Of a stretch of DNA of 64,000 bases, positions 25,148-33,991 are shown in pieces (the stretch's first letter is position 1; each line of letters starts with the position of its first letter). A program made the position numbers and the translations under genes. This DNA is from Mesobacillus jeotgali (GTDB lineage Bacteria > Bacillota > Bacilli > Bacillales > Cytobacillaceae). The DNA is taken from the NCBI RefSeq assembly GCF_014856545.2, contig NZ_CP109811.1, forward strand, positions 1,420,001 through 1,484,000. The letters are read 5' to 3'. The notes under the pieces are model-generated. The model did not search any database, was not told the DNA's origin, and saw nothing but the letters and a program-made list of their open reading frames with translations.

Positions 25148-26320
25148 ATGGATAATCATAAAAAGAGTAATTTTAAGTCTTTGTTTTTGACAGGCATTGC
25201 TGGAATAGTCGTTGGAGCGATTCTTATCTTCTTGCTTGGTCCGTTTTCGTCTGAAAAAGATTTAGTGTCTACAGCCAAGAACGATTCTGAGGGAAAGTTT
25301 ACTGCAAAAGTCAGTGCTGATGAGGGTGAAGAAGATCCCACAATAAAGGAAGCAGTAAACAAAAGTATGGATACAGTTGTCAGCGTGGTGAAATACGAAG
25401 GGGGAAGTATGTGGGAAGGAACTGAGCCGCAAAAAGCCGGATCTGGTTCAGGAGTCATTTATAAAAAAGAGGATAGCAAAGCATACGTAGTAACCAATCA
25501 CCATGTTATTTCCGGAGCAAGCCAGATTGAAATTAGCCTTGGAAACGAAAAAAAGCTTCCCGCGAAGCTCTTAGGCTCTGATCCATTGCTTGACCTTGCA
25601 GTATTGGAGGTGAATGGCGAGGAGATTAAAGATGTTATTGAACTTGGCAAGTCGGAAAAACTTGAGCCGGGAGAAACTGCGATTGCGATTGGCAATCCGC
25701 TTGGCTTCTTGCATGGTACCATAACTGCCGGTGTAATTAGCGCACCTGATCGAGTGATGCCTGTCGATATAGATCAAGATGGAAGCATTGACTGGCAGTC
25801 AGAAGTAGTCCAGACGGATGCGTCAATTAACCCAGGTAACAGCGGCGGTGCATTGATTAATATTCAGGGCGAATTGATTGGCATAAACTCATCAAAAATT
25901 GCCCAGGAAGCTGTTGAAGGAATCGGTTTTGCAATCCCAATTGATGTTGCGATGCCAATTTTAAAGGATCTGGAAGAACACGGAGAAGTGCAGAGGCCTT
26001 ATATAGGTATCGTCCCAATCTCCTTAGCGGACATTCCATCACAATATTATAGCGAGACACTGAACTTGCCAGAGGGTGTTGAAAATGGGATTGTCGTTAA
26101 GGAAGTAGTCTCTACTTCACCAGCAGGAAGGGCCGGGTTAAAGGAATACGATGTCATTACAAAACTGGATGATACAGAGGTAAAAACTGCAGGAGAACTT
26201 CGAAAATATTTATATACCGAGAAAGAAATTGGAGATGAAGTAACAGTGACTTTTTTCAGGGATGGAAAAGAGGAGACTGCAACATTGACTCTGGTCGAAG
26301 ATTTGTCACAAAGCAATTAA
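25148..26320 (+). CDS. HtrA/DegP-type membrane-anchored serine protease
   Basis: This 390-residue protein has one N-terminal membrane anchor (about 13-32), a trypsin-like domain with catalytic His in 'VVTNHHVISGA', Asp in 'DPLLDLAVLEV' and Ser in 'INPGNSGGALIN', and a C-terminal PDZ domain ('GIVVKEVVSTSPAGRAGL'). All three catalytic residues are intact. Homologues in bacilli degrade misfolded exported proteins at the outer face of the membrane and answer to CssRS; no CssR site was identified here. Confidence 0.9.
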   Translation: MDNHKKSNFKSLFLTGIAGIVVGAILIFLLGPFSSEKDLVSTAKNDSEGKFTAKVSADEGEEDPTIKEAVNKSMDTVVSVVKYEGGSMWEGTEPQKAGSGSGVIYKKEDSKAYVVTNHHVISGASQIEISLGNEKKLPAKLLGSDPLLDLAVLEVNGEEIKDVIELGKSEKLEPGETAIAIGNPLGFLHGTITAGVISAPDRVMPVDIDQDGSIDWQSEVVQTDASINPGNSGGALINIQGELIGINSSKIAQEAVEGIGFAIPIDVAMPILKDLEEHGEVQRPYIGIVPISLADIPSQYYSETLNLPEGVENGIVVKEVVSTSPAGRAGLKEYDVITKLDDTEVKTAGELRKYLYTEKEIGDEVTVTFFRDGKEETATLTLVEDLSQSN

Positions 26321-26323
26321 CAG

Positions 26324-26348
26324 AAAAACGCCATTATGGCGTTTTTTG
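26324..26348 (+). terminator. Terminator of the HtrA-type gene
   Basis: AAAAACGCC and GGCGTTTTTT with a 5-nt loop. Confidence 0.85.
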
Positions 26349-26443
26349 TTGTTAATGCAGAAGATTAAAATTGAAAGCGCCTATACCGTTCCCGGAAGAA
26401 CGAATAGGATAATACAGAATAAATAAAGGCAGGAGGGGAGAAT

Positions 26444-26680
26444 ATGTCACGTGATAAAGGAAAGGTAATTCATGTAGATAAGCTTACAATTCATGCTAAA
26501 GAGGTTGAGATTATACAGGAAAGCCGAAAGGACCACCAGAGGGGCAGAAGACATCCTTTTGATTTCTTTGGTCATGGAAGAAGACAAGGACGTGAATTGG
26601 GAGAAGACCAACATATTGAACACGAGAGTAGTTCAGTTGAGGGAAGGAAGGAAGGCCACAGAGGGCCTAGGTGGTTTTAA
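26444..26680 (+). CDS. Small His/Arg-rich protein, unknown
   Basis: This 78-residue protein starts at ATG after AGGAGGGGAGAAT. The first 30 residues ('VIHVDKLTIHAKEVEII') look like a beta-strand element. The rest is highly charged, with many Arg, His and Gly, and probably unstructured. The strong ribosome site and following terminator argue it is a real gene. Confidence 0.5.
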   Translation: MSRDKGKVIHVDKLTIHAKEVEIIQESRKDHQRGRRHPFDFFGHGRRQGRELGEDQHIEHESSSVEGRKEGHRGPRWF

Positions 26681-26717
26681 CAAGCGATTGACTAGAAAAA
26701 TTTAAGGTTCATTATAA

Positions 26718-26760
26718 AAACAGGAAATGCAATTTAAATTTGACTTTCCTGTTTTTTGTT
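26718..26760 (+). terminator. Terminator after the small protein gene
   Basis: AAACAGGAAA and TTTCCTGTTTTTT form a hairpin. Confidence 0.6.
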
Positions 26761-26805
26761 AAAAAGAAAGCCTAATAGCAGCAAGAAACTTCATTATATA
26801 TAAAT

Positions 26806-26845
26806 AAAAACAGCTTGCAGACCCAAAAGTCTGCAAGCTGTTTTC
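26806..26845 (-). terminator. Terminator of the formate dehydrogenase operon
   Basis: CAGCTTGCAGA (26811-26821) and TCTGCAAGCTG (26830-26840) are exact complements. A T-run follows on the minus strand. Confidence 0.8.
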
Positions 26846-26851
26846 AAGAAT

Positions 26852-29212
26852 TTATGCTGGTGCATCAAGTTCATCGTCTTCAATGCGTTTTTCGTGGTGT
26901 TCGACGTCTTTTCGGGCGTTGAAGCGGTCAGCTTTTTCCAGTGTGACAGTGATGTTGAAATCTGGGATACCGGCGTATTTTTCATAGCGTCCTCTTGGGA
27001 GAAGGAAGTTTCCTTCAGGGAAGTGGACCTGGACGTTGCTCCGTGAAATGTCTACGAATTTAGCTCTGCCCTGGAAGACACCGAAGCCATTGTATAGGAC
27101 AATTCCTTCACCTTCGGCAATGCTAAGGTCCTGTGCGTCTTCTGCATTCATCAGCACATCATAGCGCCCGGCACCGTTAAGAGGATCTACTTCATTGTAG
27201 ACCATGGAATTGAATTGCTTTCCACGGCGGGAAGTAACGATGAATTGTCCTTCCTTTTTACCGAGTTCAGGAATATCAACTGAAATCAGGTTTCCTTTTC
27301 CGTCAGAAGTAGGGCAGATTCCATCCTCACATAACCAGGCGCCGCCCCATTGGAACACATCTCCTGCTTTTTTAAGATGTTGTATTCCATCATAATTAGG
27401 ATTCGCCAGTGCGATTTCATTCCGTATCTCCTGTGCATCTTTAAAATCAACCAAATGGGAAGTCTCAGGCTTTACCCGCTTAGCTAAATCAATGTAGATT
27501 TTCCACTCAGCGCGAGCTTCTTCAACCTGATTCTTGTTGCCTTCAATTTCCGGGCTAAAATAAACCATTCGCTCAGTTGAAGTGGATGTTCCGCCGCCTT
27601 CCTGCTCATAACGAGTCTTCGCAGGGAGGACAATGACGGCTTCCTTTGCATCAACAAGGGTAGAAGTATTCAGGATGATATCCTGATGAACACGAATCTC
27701 GAGTTCGGACAATGCTTTTTCCACAAAGTGTGGGTCTGGCATCGTTTCAAGGAAATTGCCTCCAGATAAGTAATACATTTTGATTTTGCGTTCATGCTCT
27801 TCAGGAAGCAAAATATTCTCAAGAGTTACTCCGACAATATCGCCTTGCCAATCCGGAAGTTCGAATCCCCATAGATCCTCAATTCGTTTAATATTTTCTC
27901 CATAAAAATCTCCGCCTGGAAGAACGAAAGGATCCGCACCCATTTCACCGCTGCCCTGAACAGAAGAGTGTCCGCGGAAAGGCATCAGGCCTGCGTACTT
28001 TCGGCCAAGGTGTCCTCTGAGCAGCGCAAGGTTTGCCACTTGTGAAATATTGTCTGTAGCGAATGAATGCATCGTCAAACCAAGTGCCCAGGCATAAACG
28101 GCATTCTTGCTGTTAGCGAGCAGTTCCGCCAACTCGATAATGCGTTCTTTAGAAATACCGGAAGATGTGACAATATCTTCCCATTCTTGCTCCTGGACCT
28201 TCGCTTTCAATTGCTCAAAACCATTCACATGCTCTTGTACAAATTGATGATTGATGGCTGAACCGTGCTTGATTTCCTCCATATCAAACCAGTGCTTCAT
28301 GATCCCATGCATGAAGGCAATGTCACCACCGATATTGACCTGGTAAAAATCATCTGCGATTTTCGTGCCAAAAAGAGCAGATTCTGGATTTGAAGGAATC
28401 CAGTACTCATCCATTGCAGGCTCTTTATATGGGTTTACAACAATGATTTTTGTTCCTTTCTTCTTTGCTTCCAGCATATATTTCGACGATACAGGAGAGC
28501 TGTTCGATGCCACACTGCCCCAGAACAACAAGACATCAGTGCCAATCCAGTCCTGGTAATTAGAAGTGGAAGCACCAACGCCAATCGAGCGTTTTAATGC
28601 TGTTTTTGAAGGCGAATGGCAAATCCGGCTTGCATTGTCAATATTGTTCGTGCCAAGAAAGCGGGAGACTTTTCCGGCTACATAGTAAGATTCATTTGTA
28701 ATCCCTCGGCTTGTCAGGTAAAAAGCGTACTGTTTCGGATCCAGCTTTTTCGCTTTCTCTGCAACCATATCCATTGCATCATCCCAGGAAATTCGGGAAA
28801 ACTTGCGCTCACCCTTCCTGCGGATCATTGGATAGGGGATGCGTCCCAGTTTACGCAGCTGGGTGCTGTCATATTTTCTTAGTTCATCTATATCAGCATG
28901 AAGAATTTCCGGCTTTATTGCCCCGGCAGTATTCAGTCTAAGGACATTCAATCTTGTCGTACAAATATGCGGGCCTGTCAAGGTCTGGTCTTGCAAGCCT
29001 GATACACCTAATGCACATCCATCACATACTCCTTTGGTCAGGATGTTGGTCGCGTAGCCGAAGTTATCCCGATTGTCCCAAAGGGTTTTCATGGTATCTC
29101 TTATATGTTTCGGCTTCACCTTGCCAAGCCCGAAAGGAATTGGACTTACCCAGTGCTTTGGTGCAGGCATAGCCGCTTTTTTCTGTGGTCCTGGATGTTT
29201 TGTTTTACCCAA
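26852..29212 (-). CDS. Molybdopterin formate dehydrogenase (FdhF/YdeP family)
   Basis: The product is about 786 residues. The start is set at TTG 29212 (GGGAG 8 nt upstream); the frame is open further, but an upstream GTG at 29263 lies inside a terminator hairpin. Near the N-terminus 'GVCDGCALGVSGL' holds the Cys pair of this family's [Fe-S] region. 'GITNESYYVAGKVSRFLG', 'ASRICHSPS' and 'ALLRGHLGRKYAGLMPFRGHS' mark the catalytic bis-MGD domain, and the C-terminal 'VTSRRGKQFNSMVYNE' region is the molydopterin-dinucleotide binding domain. It likely oxidises formate in the cytoplasm; physiological acceptor unknown. Divergent fdhD nearby encodes the sulfurtransferase that activates such enzymes. 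Confidence 0.85.
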   Translation of the reverse strand: MGKTKHPGPQKKAAMPAPKHWVSPIPFGLGKVKPKHIRDTMKTLWDNRDNFGYATNILTKGVCDGCALGVSGLQDQTLTGPHICTTRLNVLRLNTAGAIKPEILHADIDELRKYDSTQLRKLGRIPYPMIRRKGERKFSRISWDDAMDMVAEKAKKLDPKQYAFYLTSRGITNESYYVAGKVSRFLGTNNIDNASRICHSPSKTALKRSIGVGASTSNYQDWIGTDVLLFWGSVASNSSPVSSKYMLEAKKKGTKIIVVNPYKEPAMDEYWIPSNPESALFGTKIADDFYQVNIGGDIAFMHGIMKHWFDMEEIKHGSAINHQFVQEHVNGFEQLKAKVQEQEWEDIVTSSGISKERIIELAELLANSKNAVYAWALGLTMHSFATDNISQVANLALLRGHLGRKYAGLMPFRGHSSVQGSGEMGADPFVLPGGDFYGENIKRIEDLWGFELPDWQGDIVGVTLENILLPEEHERKIKMYYLSGGNFLETMPDPHFVEKALSELEIRVHQDIILNTSTLVDAKEAVIVLPAKTRYEQEGGGTSTSTERMVYFSPEIEGNKNQVEEARAEWKIYIDLAKRVKPETSHLVDFKDAQEIRNEIALANPNYDGIQHLKKAGDVFQWGGAWLCEDGICPTSDGKGNLISVDIPELGKKEGQFIVTSRRGKQFNSMVYNEVDPLNGAGRYDVLMNAEDAQDLSIAEGEGIVLYNGFGVFQGRAKFVDISRSNVQVHFPEGNFLLPRGRYEKYAGIPDFNITVTLEKADRFNARKDVEHHEKRIEDDELDAPA

Positions 29213-29251
29213 TTTGAAACACTCCCATTTATAACAATCTTTTAAGTCTAT

Positions 29252-29301
29252 AAAAAAAACCACCGTAAACCCGAAGCCGATGCTCCAGGTTCTAACGGTG
29301 G
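29252..29301 (-). terminator. Attenuator-like terminator before the formate dehydrogenase gene
   Basis: On the minus strand CCACCGT (29301-29295) pairs with ACGGTGG (29266-29260), followed by eight T. The first arm overlaps an alternative small hairpin CTAAC-CACC-GTTAG, so two exclusive folds are possible, as in transcription attenuation. Confidence 0.65.
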
Positions 29302-29337
29302 TTAGTCTTTAGCAGGGTCGCTGCCAAGTGCCATACC
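29302..29337 (-). promoter_or_regulatory. Conserved leader hairpin with CGACC loop
   Basis: On the minus strand GGCAG-CGACC-CTGCT (29325-29311) folds into a small hairpin followed by ACTAACC. The same arrangement appears twice upstream of the oxalate/formate transporter gene. It is a putative cis-acting RNA element of unknown identity. Confidence 0.45.
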
Positions 29338-29700
29338 TTATAAGTTACAGAATTTTTCTTGAATGTCCTCATCAAAAACAAAGATGGACATTCCAAAATC
29401 ACGATCGATATCTATATCTACAAAAAGTTCTACCAACTTGCAGCCGAGAAACTCTTCCATTTCTTCTGGAGGATTCTTTCGGTACATTTCTTTGACCATT
29501 TCTGTTCTGGCCGCCCTAAGTGCCTGTTTTCCTTCATTGGCTGATGCAATGAATTTTTCTACAGGTGAAAGGTTTCCTTCCATTTCGCAGATGGCCCATT
29601 TCTTACAGAAGGTAGTGGTTATTTTGCTTGGCCCTTTGCCCATATGCTTTTTGCGAAAGGATCGGACCAGATTGCTGAATTCTGCCTCGTATTTATTCAT
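29338..29700 (-). CDS. DUF2294 protein of the formate dehydrogenase operon
   Basis: This 120-residue soluble protein has the DUF2294 hallmarks 'RKKHMGKGPSKITTTF', 'LSPVEKFIASANEG' and 'EFLGCKLVELFVDIDID'. The ATG has AGGAGGATAAT in front. It lies directly upstream of the formate dehydrogenase gene on the same strand, separated only by the leader hairpin and attenuator. The family is widely found beside formate dehydrogenases; its function is not established. Confidence 0.75.
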   Translation of the reverse strand: MNKYEAEFSNLVRSFRKKHMGKGPSKITTTFCKKWAICEMEGNLSPVEKFIASANEGKQALRAARTEMVKEMYRKNPPEEMEEFLGCKLVELFVDIDIDRDFGMSIFVFDEDIQEKFCNL

Positions 29701-29769
29701 ATTATCCTCCTGTTATCTATACAGGTTATAAGACGATAGGTATTTTACCATATTGAGAGGCAATTAGAA

Positions 29770-30010
29770 AAGCGCAACCGCCTTGGTCAGCCCCGACAAG
29801 CGCTGGAGGGCCGACCGGTGAAGTCGTTCTTTGACTTCATTGGGCGGACCGAATTCGAAATGTATAGGCGACTGCCCAACTCCGACAAGCGTTGGAGGGC
29901 ATGACAGTGAAGTCGTTCTTTGACTTCATTGGCAGGACCGAAACGTCTCGAGGAGTCAGGAGCCGTAGCTAGACAAGCGACTCGAGGGGCTAGGCGCTTG
30001 AGCTAGACAA
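29770..30010. repeat. Dispersed-type structured intergenic repeat, two internal copies
   Basis: A unit beginning CCGACAAGCGCTGGAGGG and containing GTGAAGTCGTTCTTTGAC occurs at about 29794-29852 and again, diverged, at 29882-29942. A third part has inverted blocks (GTCTCGAGGAG, CGACTCGAGGGG, GCGCTTGAGCTAG). It is GC-richer than its surroundings and full of stems. Similar intergenic repeats are common in Bacillaceae chromosomes. The 351-bp gap holds no gene. Confidence 0.6.
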
Positions 30011-30052
30011 TTCTTAAAATTATATATAATTCTTCAGATAATTTTTAAGGCA

Positions 30053-31315
30053 TTAACCAGCTAGTCTTTCATTAGCTTCATTTTGTTTTCGTAGCTTATT
30101 GATGTCGCGGCGGATTAGAATGGACACCGCCAGCGCAACAACGAACAGTCCGCTGAAGAACGTTAAGCTTGTTGCATAGCTTCCTGTAGTGTCTTTCATC
30201 CAGGCTGCGAACATTGGTCCAGCCAATCCTGCAGCTGCCCATGCAGTCAGGATATAGCCGTGTATCGCACCGAGCTGTTTTGTTCCAAATATGTCACCGA
30301 TGAATGCTGGAATGGCTGCAAAACCCCCGCCATACATTGTGTAAACTACCGCAAGCATTACCTGGAATAGAAAGGCTTCCTTTGTATGCGGCAGCAGCAT
30401 GAACAAGACAATCTGTGTTGCAAAGAAAATTGTGTATGTGTTGGGGCGGCCGATATAGTCAGAAATCGAAGCCCATGCAATTCGTCCAAAGCCGTTGAAT
30501 AGACCTAAAACACCTACAAGTGCAGCTGCCTCTGCTGTCGATAGACCAACACTTTCTTCTGCTAACGGTTTTGCAGCTGAAAGGATGGCGATTCCGCAAG
30601 TAACATTGATGAACAGCATCACCCAAAGATAGTAAAAACGTGAAGTTTTTATTGCTTCATTGGCTGTCAGCTGGGAAAGGTCTTTCTTGACTTTCACTTT
30701 TCCTGATTCAGCTTTTTCCTTAAAGCCTTTTGGTGCCCAATCAACAGGAGGCCTTTCGAGGTAAAGGGACGACAGTGTCATGATAATAAAATAAGCTGCA
30801 CCGAGAATGTAAAATGTATTGGCAGTTCCTACAGATTTAATCAGAGAATCCATGATTGGGCTGCTGATCGCTGCTGCAAATCCAAATCCCATGATGGCAA
30901 GTCCTGTGGCAAGCCCACGTCTGTCTGGGAACCATTTTACCAAAGTGGAAACCGGGGCTATATATCCGACTCCCAGACCGATTCCGCCTAAAACACCATA
31001 AGTAACATACAATAATGGCAATGAACCGAGATTGACCGCCAGTCCTGAGCCTAAAATACCTGCTCCGAAAAAGGCTGCTGCCAGGAGTCCGGCTTTTCTT
31101 GGACCGTGTTTTTCAACAAAATGCCCGAGGAACGCTGCGGATAATCCTAAAAATAAAATGGCAAGGCTGAATGTAAATTGTACTTGCTTGGAAGTCCAGC
31201 CGAACTCCTCGATTAATGGGTTCGTAAAGTTGCTCCAGGCATATACAGACCCAATGGAAATATGAATTCCCACTGCTGAGGCTGCAATAAGCCATCGATT
31301 CTTCGTTTTTTTCAT
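30053..31315 (-). CDS. OFA-family MFS transporter (oxalate/formate antiporter type)
   Basis: The 420-residue product has 12 predicted membrane helices. N-terminal 'GSVYAWSNFTNPLIEEFGW' and 'GPRKAGLLAAAFFGAGILG' are signatures of the OFA group. 'RRGLATGLAIMGFGFAAAI' and 'GRPNTYTIFF' mark helix and loop elements typical of OxlT-like carriers. Formate or another small carboxylate is the likely substrate given the adjoining formate dehydrogenase, DUF2294 and fdhD genes; this is inference. Confidence 0.8.
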   Translation of the reverse strand: MKKTKNRWLIAASAVGIHISIGSVYAWSNFTNPLIEEFGWTSKQVQFTFSLAILFLGLSAAFLGHFVEKHGPRKAGLLAAAFFGAGILGSGLAVNLGSLPLLYVTYGVLGGIGLGVGYIAPVSTLVKWFPDRRGLATGLAIMGFGFAAAISSPIMDSLIKSVGTANTFYILGAAYFIIMTLSSLYLERPPVDWAPKGFKEKAESGKVKVKKDLSQLTANEAIKTSRFYYLWVMLFINVTCGIAILSAAKPLAEESVGLSTAEAAALVGVLGLFNGFGRIAWASISDYIGRPNTYTIFFATQIVLFMLLPHTKEAFLFQVMLAVVYTMYGGGFAAIPAFIGDIFGTKQLGAIHGYILTAWAAAGLAGPMFAAWMKDTTGSYATSLTFFSGLFVVALAVSILIRRDINKLRKQNEANERLAG

Positions 31316-31458
31316 GCTTTTTCCCCTTTACTTTGTTTGTTTTTGCACATGACCAATGACTGCAACAATGAAGTGGCTGGAATCTCTTAAACTGCAAAAC
31401 TCTTGATTCCAAGTACGATATGTATTCTATTGCCGTTTTCTTACAGAGCGAGCACCTT

Positions 31459-31530
31459 GAAAAAACAGAAAACCGTCAATCTTTCCAAGCCCGCCATAAA
31501 AAACGGACATTGACAGAAAAATTGACGGTT
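31459..31530 (-). terminator. Attenuator-like terminator in the transporter leader
   Basis: On the minus strand AACCGTCAAT (31530-31521) pairs with ATTGACGGTT (31480-31471), followed by TTCTGTTTTTT. It lies 145 nt before the MFS gene, inside its untranslated leader. Confidence 0.65.
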
Positions 31531-31640
31531 AGTACTAAGCAGGTATCGCTACTTACGGACCAACAGTTAATCGCTTACATTTCCATTACACCTTAACCGA
31601 CGACAGGATCGCTATCTCGAATCAAAATGTGACAGAATAG
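31531..31640 (-). promoter_or_regulatory. Leader RNA with two copies of the CGAYC-loop hairpin
   Basis: On the minus strand GATAG-CGATC-CTGTC (31616-31602) and AAGTAG-CGATAC-CTGCTT (31554-31537) are small hairpins with nearly the same loop; the second is followed by ACTAACC and the terminator. The same hairpin and ACTAACC precede the formate dehydrogenase terminator. This suggests one regulator or ligand controls both genes. Confidence 0.5.
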
Positions 31641-31806
31641 TGAACTTCGGGAAAATTTTATCATCTTAGAACTTCAGATGCAATAGATTTTAGGTTGCTA
31701 ACTCAATTTTACACTATGAGTGTGTTGTAAATTTTTCTTGTGAAAAAGAAAAGATTGTGTTTAGATTTTAAGTATTCTCAAATTCTTAAAATTCCAGGTG
31801 ACGACT
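31641..31806. promoter_or_regulatory. Divergent promoter region of the transporter and fdhD
   Basis: This AT-rich gap between the transporter leader and fdhD must contain both promoters. Boxes were not assigned with certainty. Confidence 0.35.
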
Positions 31807-32595
31807 ATGTTAGAAAATATGAGTGATAAATATACCATAACAAAATATCAGGATGGACAATTCCAGGATGTAGAGGATGTCATCGTAAATGAGTTCCCAT
31901 TAACCATCTATGTAAATGACATGGAGTTTGCAACCATGGTTTGCACTCCTACACACTTTGAGGAAATGGTTGTCGGATTCCTTGCATCTGAAGGGGTTAT
32001 CCGTTCCTACAATGACATTCATTCACTTAGCATTGATGAAAGCAGAGGGTATGCCTACGTTATGCTAAAAGTGACTATGACGACAAACCAGGAGTATTAT
32101 TCAAAACGCTTTATTGGATCCTGCTGCGGGAAGAGCCGTCAATTTTATTTTCACAATGATGCCAGGACAGCAAAAACCTCTATGTCCAATACAACCATAT
32201 CAGCGACTCAAAGCATTGCACTGATGAATCAGATGCAGAACAGCTCCCAGGTTTTTATGGAAACTGGAGGGGTACATAACGCAGCTCTTTGTTCACCTGA
32301 TGAAATGATCGCAGTGCGCACGGATATTGGACGACATAATGCACTGGATAAATTATATGGATATAGCATTCTCAATAGAGTGCCAGTACGAAATAAAATC
32401 ATAGTATTTAGTGGCAGGATTTCTTCAGAAGTACTATTAAAGGCTGCGAAGATCGGGGTAGGAATCGTCCTGTCTAAATCTGCGCCAACAGACCTTGCAA
32501 TCAAATTGGCAAAGGATTTAAATATCACTGCTGTAGGGTTTATCCGGGGAAAATCCTTTAATGTGTATTCCTGTCCAGAAAGAATTATTGATTAA
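31807..32595 (+). CDS. fdhD: FdhD sulfurtransferase for formate dehydrogenase
   Basis: The 262-residue product is taken from ATG 31807 (AGGTG 6 nt upstream); a GTG three codons earlier is possible. Family motifs are the Cys pair 'GSCCGKSR', 'METGGVHNAALC', 'VRTDIGRHNALDKLYG' and 'FSGRISSEVLLKAAKIGVGI'. FdhD passes sulfur from a cysteine desulfurase to the Mo cofactor of formate dehydrogenase. It is divergent from the transporter and dehydrogenase genes and completes the cluster. Confidence 0.92.
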   Translation: MLENMSDKYTITKYQDGQFQDVEDVIVNEFPLTIYVNDMEFATMVCTPTHFEEMVVGFLASEGVIRSYNDIHSLSIDESRGYAYVMLKVTMTTNQEYYSKRFIGSCCGKSRQFYFHNDARTAKTSMSNTTISATQSIALMNQMQNSSQVFMETGGVHNAALCSPDEMIAVRTDIGRHNALDKLYGYSILNRVPVRNKIIVFSGRISSEVLLKAAKIGVGIVLSKSAPTDLAIKLAKDLNITAVGFIRGKSFNVYSCPERIID

Positions 32596-33098
32596 CTTCT
32601 TCTTTAGTCAAATATTTATATCTTAAAAGCAAAGTATATATTTTTGATTAGTTTTCATTAGAACAAAAGGACTAAAAGCCAGGGACCGTATTCGGTTTCT
32701 GGCTTTTCTTAGTATAATGTATTTTTTTCAGGAATCATGTCGGACAAGCAAGAATACGGAGTATACCAGAGGATATGCCGGGAAAAGAGAGGCTCGATTA
32801 GCTGAGTAGACGAGAGCCTTGCATATAGGAGTATTTCGTGAATTATCAGATAATTTACGTTTTGATTGAATATTACAATATTGTTACAATTATCTTCATA
32901 AACAAATATTCACATCCAGGAGCAATATTTAGAGAAATAGGAAATATGAATGAATTCCGAAATTAATAGTTTAAATGTTTGAGAAGTGGGTATTAAAGCT
33001 TTAGGGCGAATGTTGCGGTTTTTTATACATAGGTTATAAGGGCCGTTTAACAGAATAAATATTAAAGAAGTATAGATTATGAGGGGGAGTTTTAAACA
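32596..33098. other. Intergenic between fdhD and the amino-acid ABC operon
   Basis: A terminator lies at 32668-32712 and a weaker stem GGCTC/GAGCC at 32792-32820. The rest is AT-rich without coding signal; the promoter of the ABC operon should be in the last 150 bases. Confidence 0.4.
32668..32712 (+). terminator. Terminator between fdhD and the ABC operon
   Basis: AAAAGCCAG and CTGGCTTTT around a 17-nt loop, followed by T-rich sequence. Confidence 0.75.
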
Positions 33099-33884
33099 GT
33101 GAAGAAAATTTTAACTTTATTCATTTTAATGGTGACCATTGCAGGTCTCCTGGCTGCGTGTGGCAGTGATGAAAAGGCATCCGGTGACGGCGGCATGAAG
33201 TTGGCTGAGGATGGCAAGTTCACTTTCGCTTCTTCTGGTGAATTCAAGCCATTCAGCGTAACAGACGGATCAGGCAAGATGAGTGGTTTTGACATCGATG
33301 TTGCCGAAGCAGTGGCAAAGGAAATCGGTTTGGAACCAAACCAGAAAAAGTTCAAGTTTGCTAGTATCGTAGAAGGTGTCAAGTCAGGGCGTTTCGATGC
33401 AGCTGTTGCCAGCCATACCATTAACGAAGATCGCTTGAAGCACGTGGATTTCTCCACACCATACTACTATTCAGGACCTCAAATTTTCGTAAGACCAGAC
33501 AGCGATGCTGAAAAACTCGCCGACCTTGAGGGACTGGAAATTGCTGTTTCAAAAGGTTCTACCTATGCAAAGACTGCTGAAGAAGTGACAAATAATATTG
33601 TGCTTTATGACAGTGACGTAACTGCTTTAGAAGCGCTAGCCAACGGAAGGCACGACGCTGTTATAACGGACTTTATTACAGGGAAAGAAGCAATTGGTGC
33701 TGGTCTTGAAATTGAAGGCAAAGAGCTTCTTGGCCGAAGCGAGCAGGCAATTGCCGTAGCCCAAGACAACGATGAATTACTGGAGAAAGTCAACGAGGCA
33801 TTGGAAACTTTAAGAGAAAATGGAACGTTGAAAGAAATCAGTGAAAAATATTTCGGTGAAGACATTACAGCTAAACCGGAGTAA
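33099..33884 (+). CDS. Amino-acid ABC transporter binding lipoprotein
   Basis: The 261-residue polar amino-acid binding protein starts at GTG behind GAGGGGGAG. It has a lipoprotein signal with Cys 21 (LLAAC) and family stretches 'FASSGEFKPFSV', 'GFDIDVAEAVAKEIGL', 'RFDAAVASHTINEDR' and 'VDFSTPYYYSGPQIFV'. It is anchored outside the membrane and delivers substrate to the permease encoded next. Arginine or cystine-type substrates are typical of close relatives; the ligand cannot be read from sequence. Confidence 0.85.
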   Translation: MKKILTLFILMVTIAGLLAACGSDEKASGDGGMKLAEDGKFTFASSGEFKPFSVTDGSGKMSGFDIDVAEAVAKEIGLEPNQKKFKFASIVEGVKSGRFDAAVASHTINEDRLKHVDFSTPYYYSGPQIFVRPDSDAEKLADLEGLEIAVSKGSTYAKTAEEVTNNIVLYDSDVTALEALANGRHDAVITDFITGKEAIGAGLEIEGKELLGRSEQAIAVAQDNDELLEKVNEALETLRENGTLKEISEKYFGEDITAKPE

Positions 33885-33991
33885 TAAGTTGTCATCTGGA
33901 GCGAATGTGCGGTATTACTGCACATTCGTTTCTGCTTAAAAATGATGTTTACCTAGAACGATAATAGAGCCCACAGGGAGTTGAATGAATT

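Noticed and set aside
29213..29263. GTG start for formate dehydrogenase at 29263
   Set aside because: That codon is inside the attenuator terminator; TTG 29212 has a proper ribosome site and restores the expected family N-terminus.
29311..29325. ANTAR-type antiterminator hairpin
   Set aside because: ANTAR targets have hexaloops with A at position 1 and G at position 4; the loops here (CGACC, CGATC, CGATAC) do not fit.
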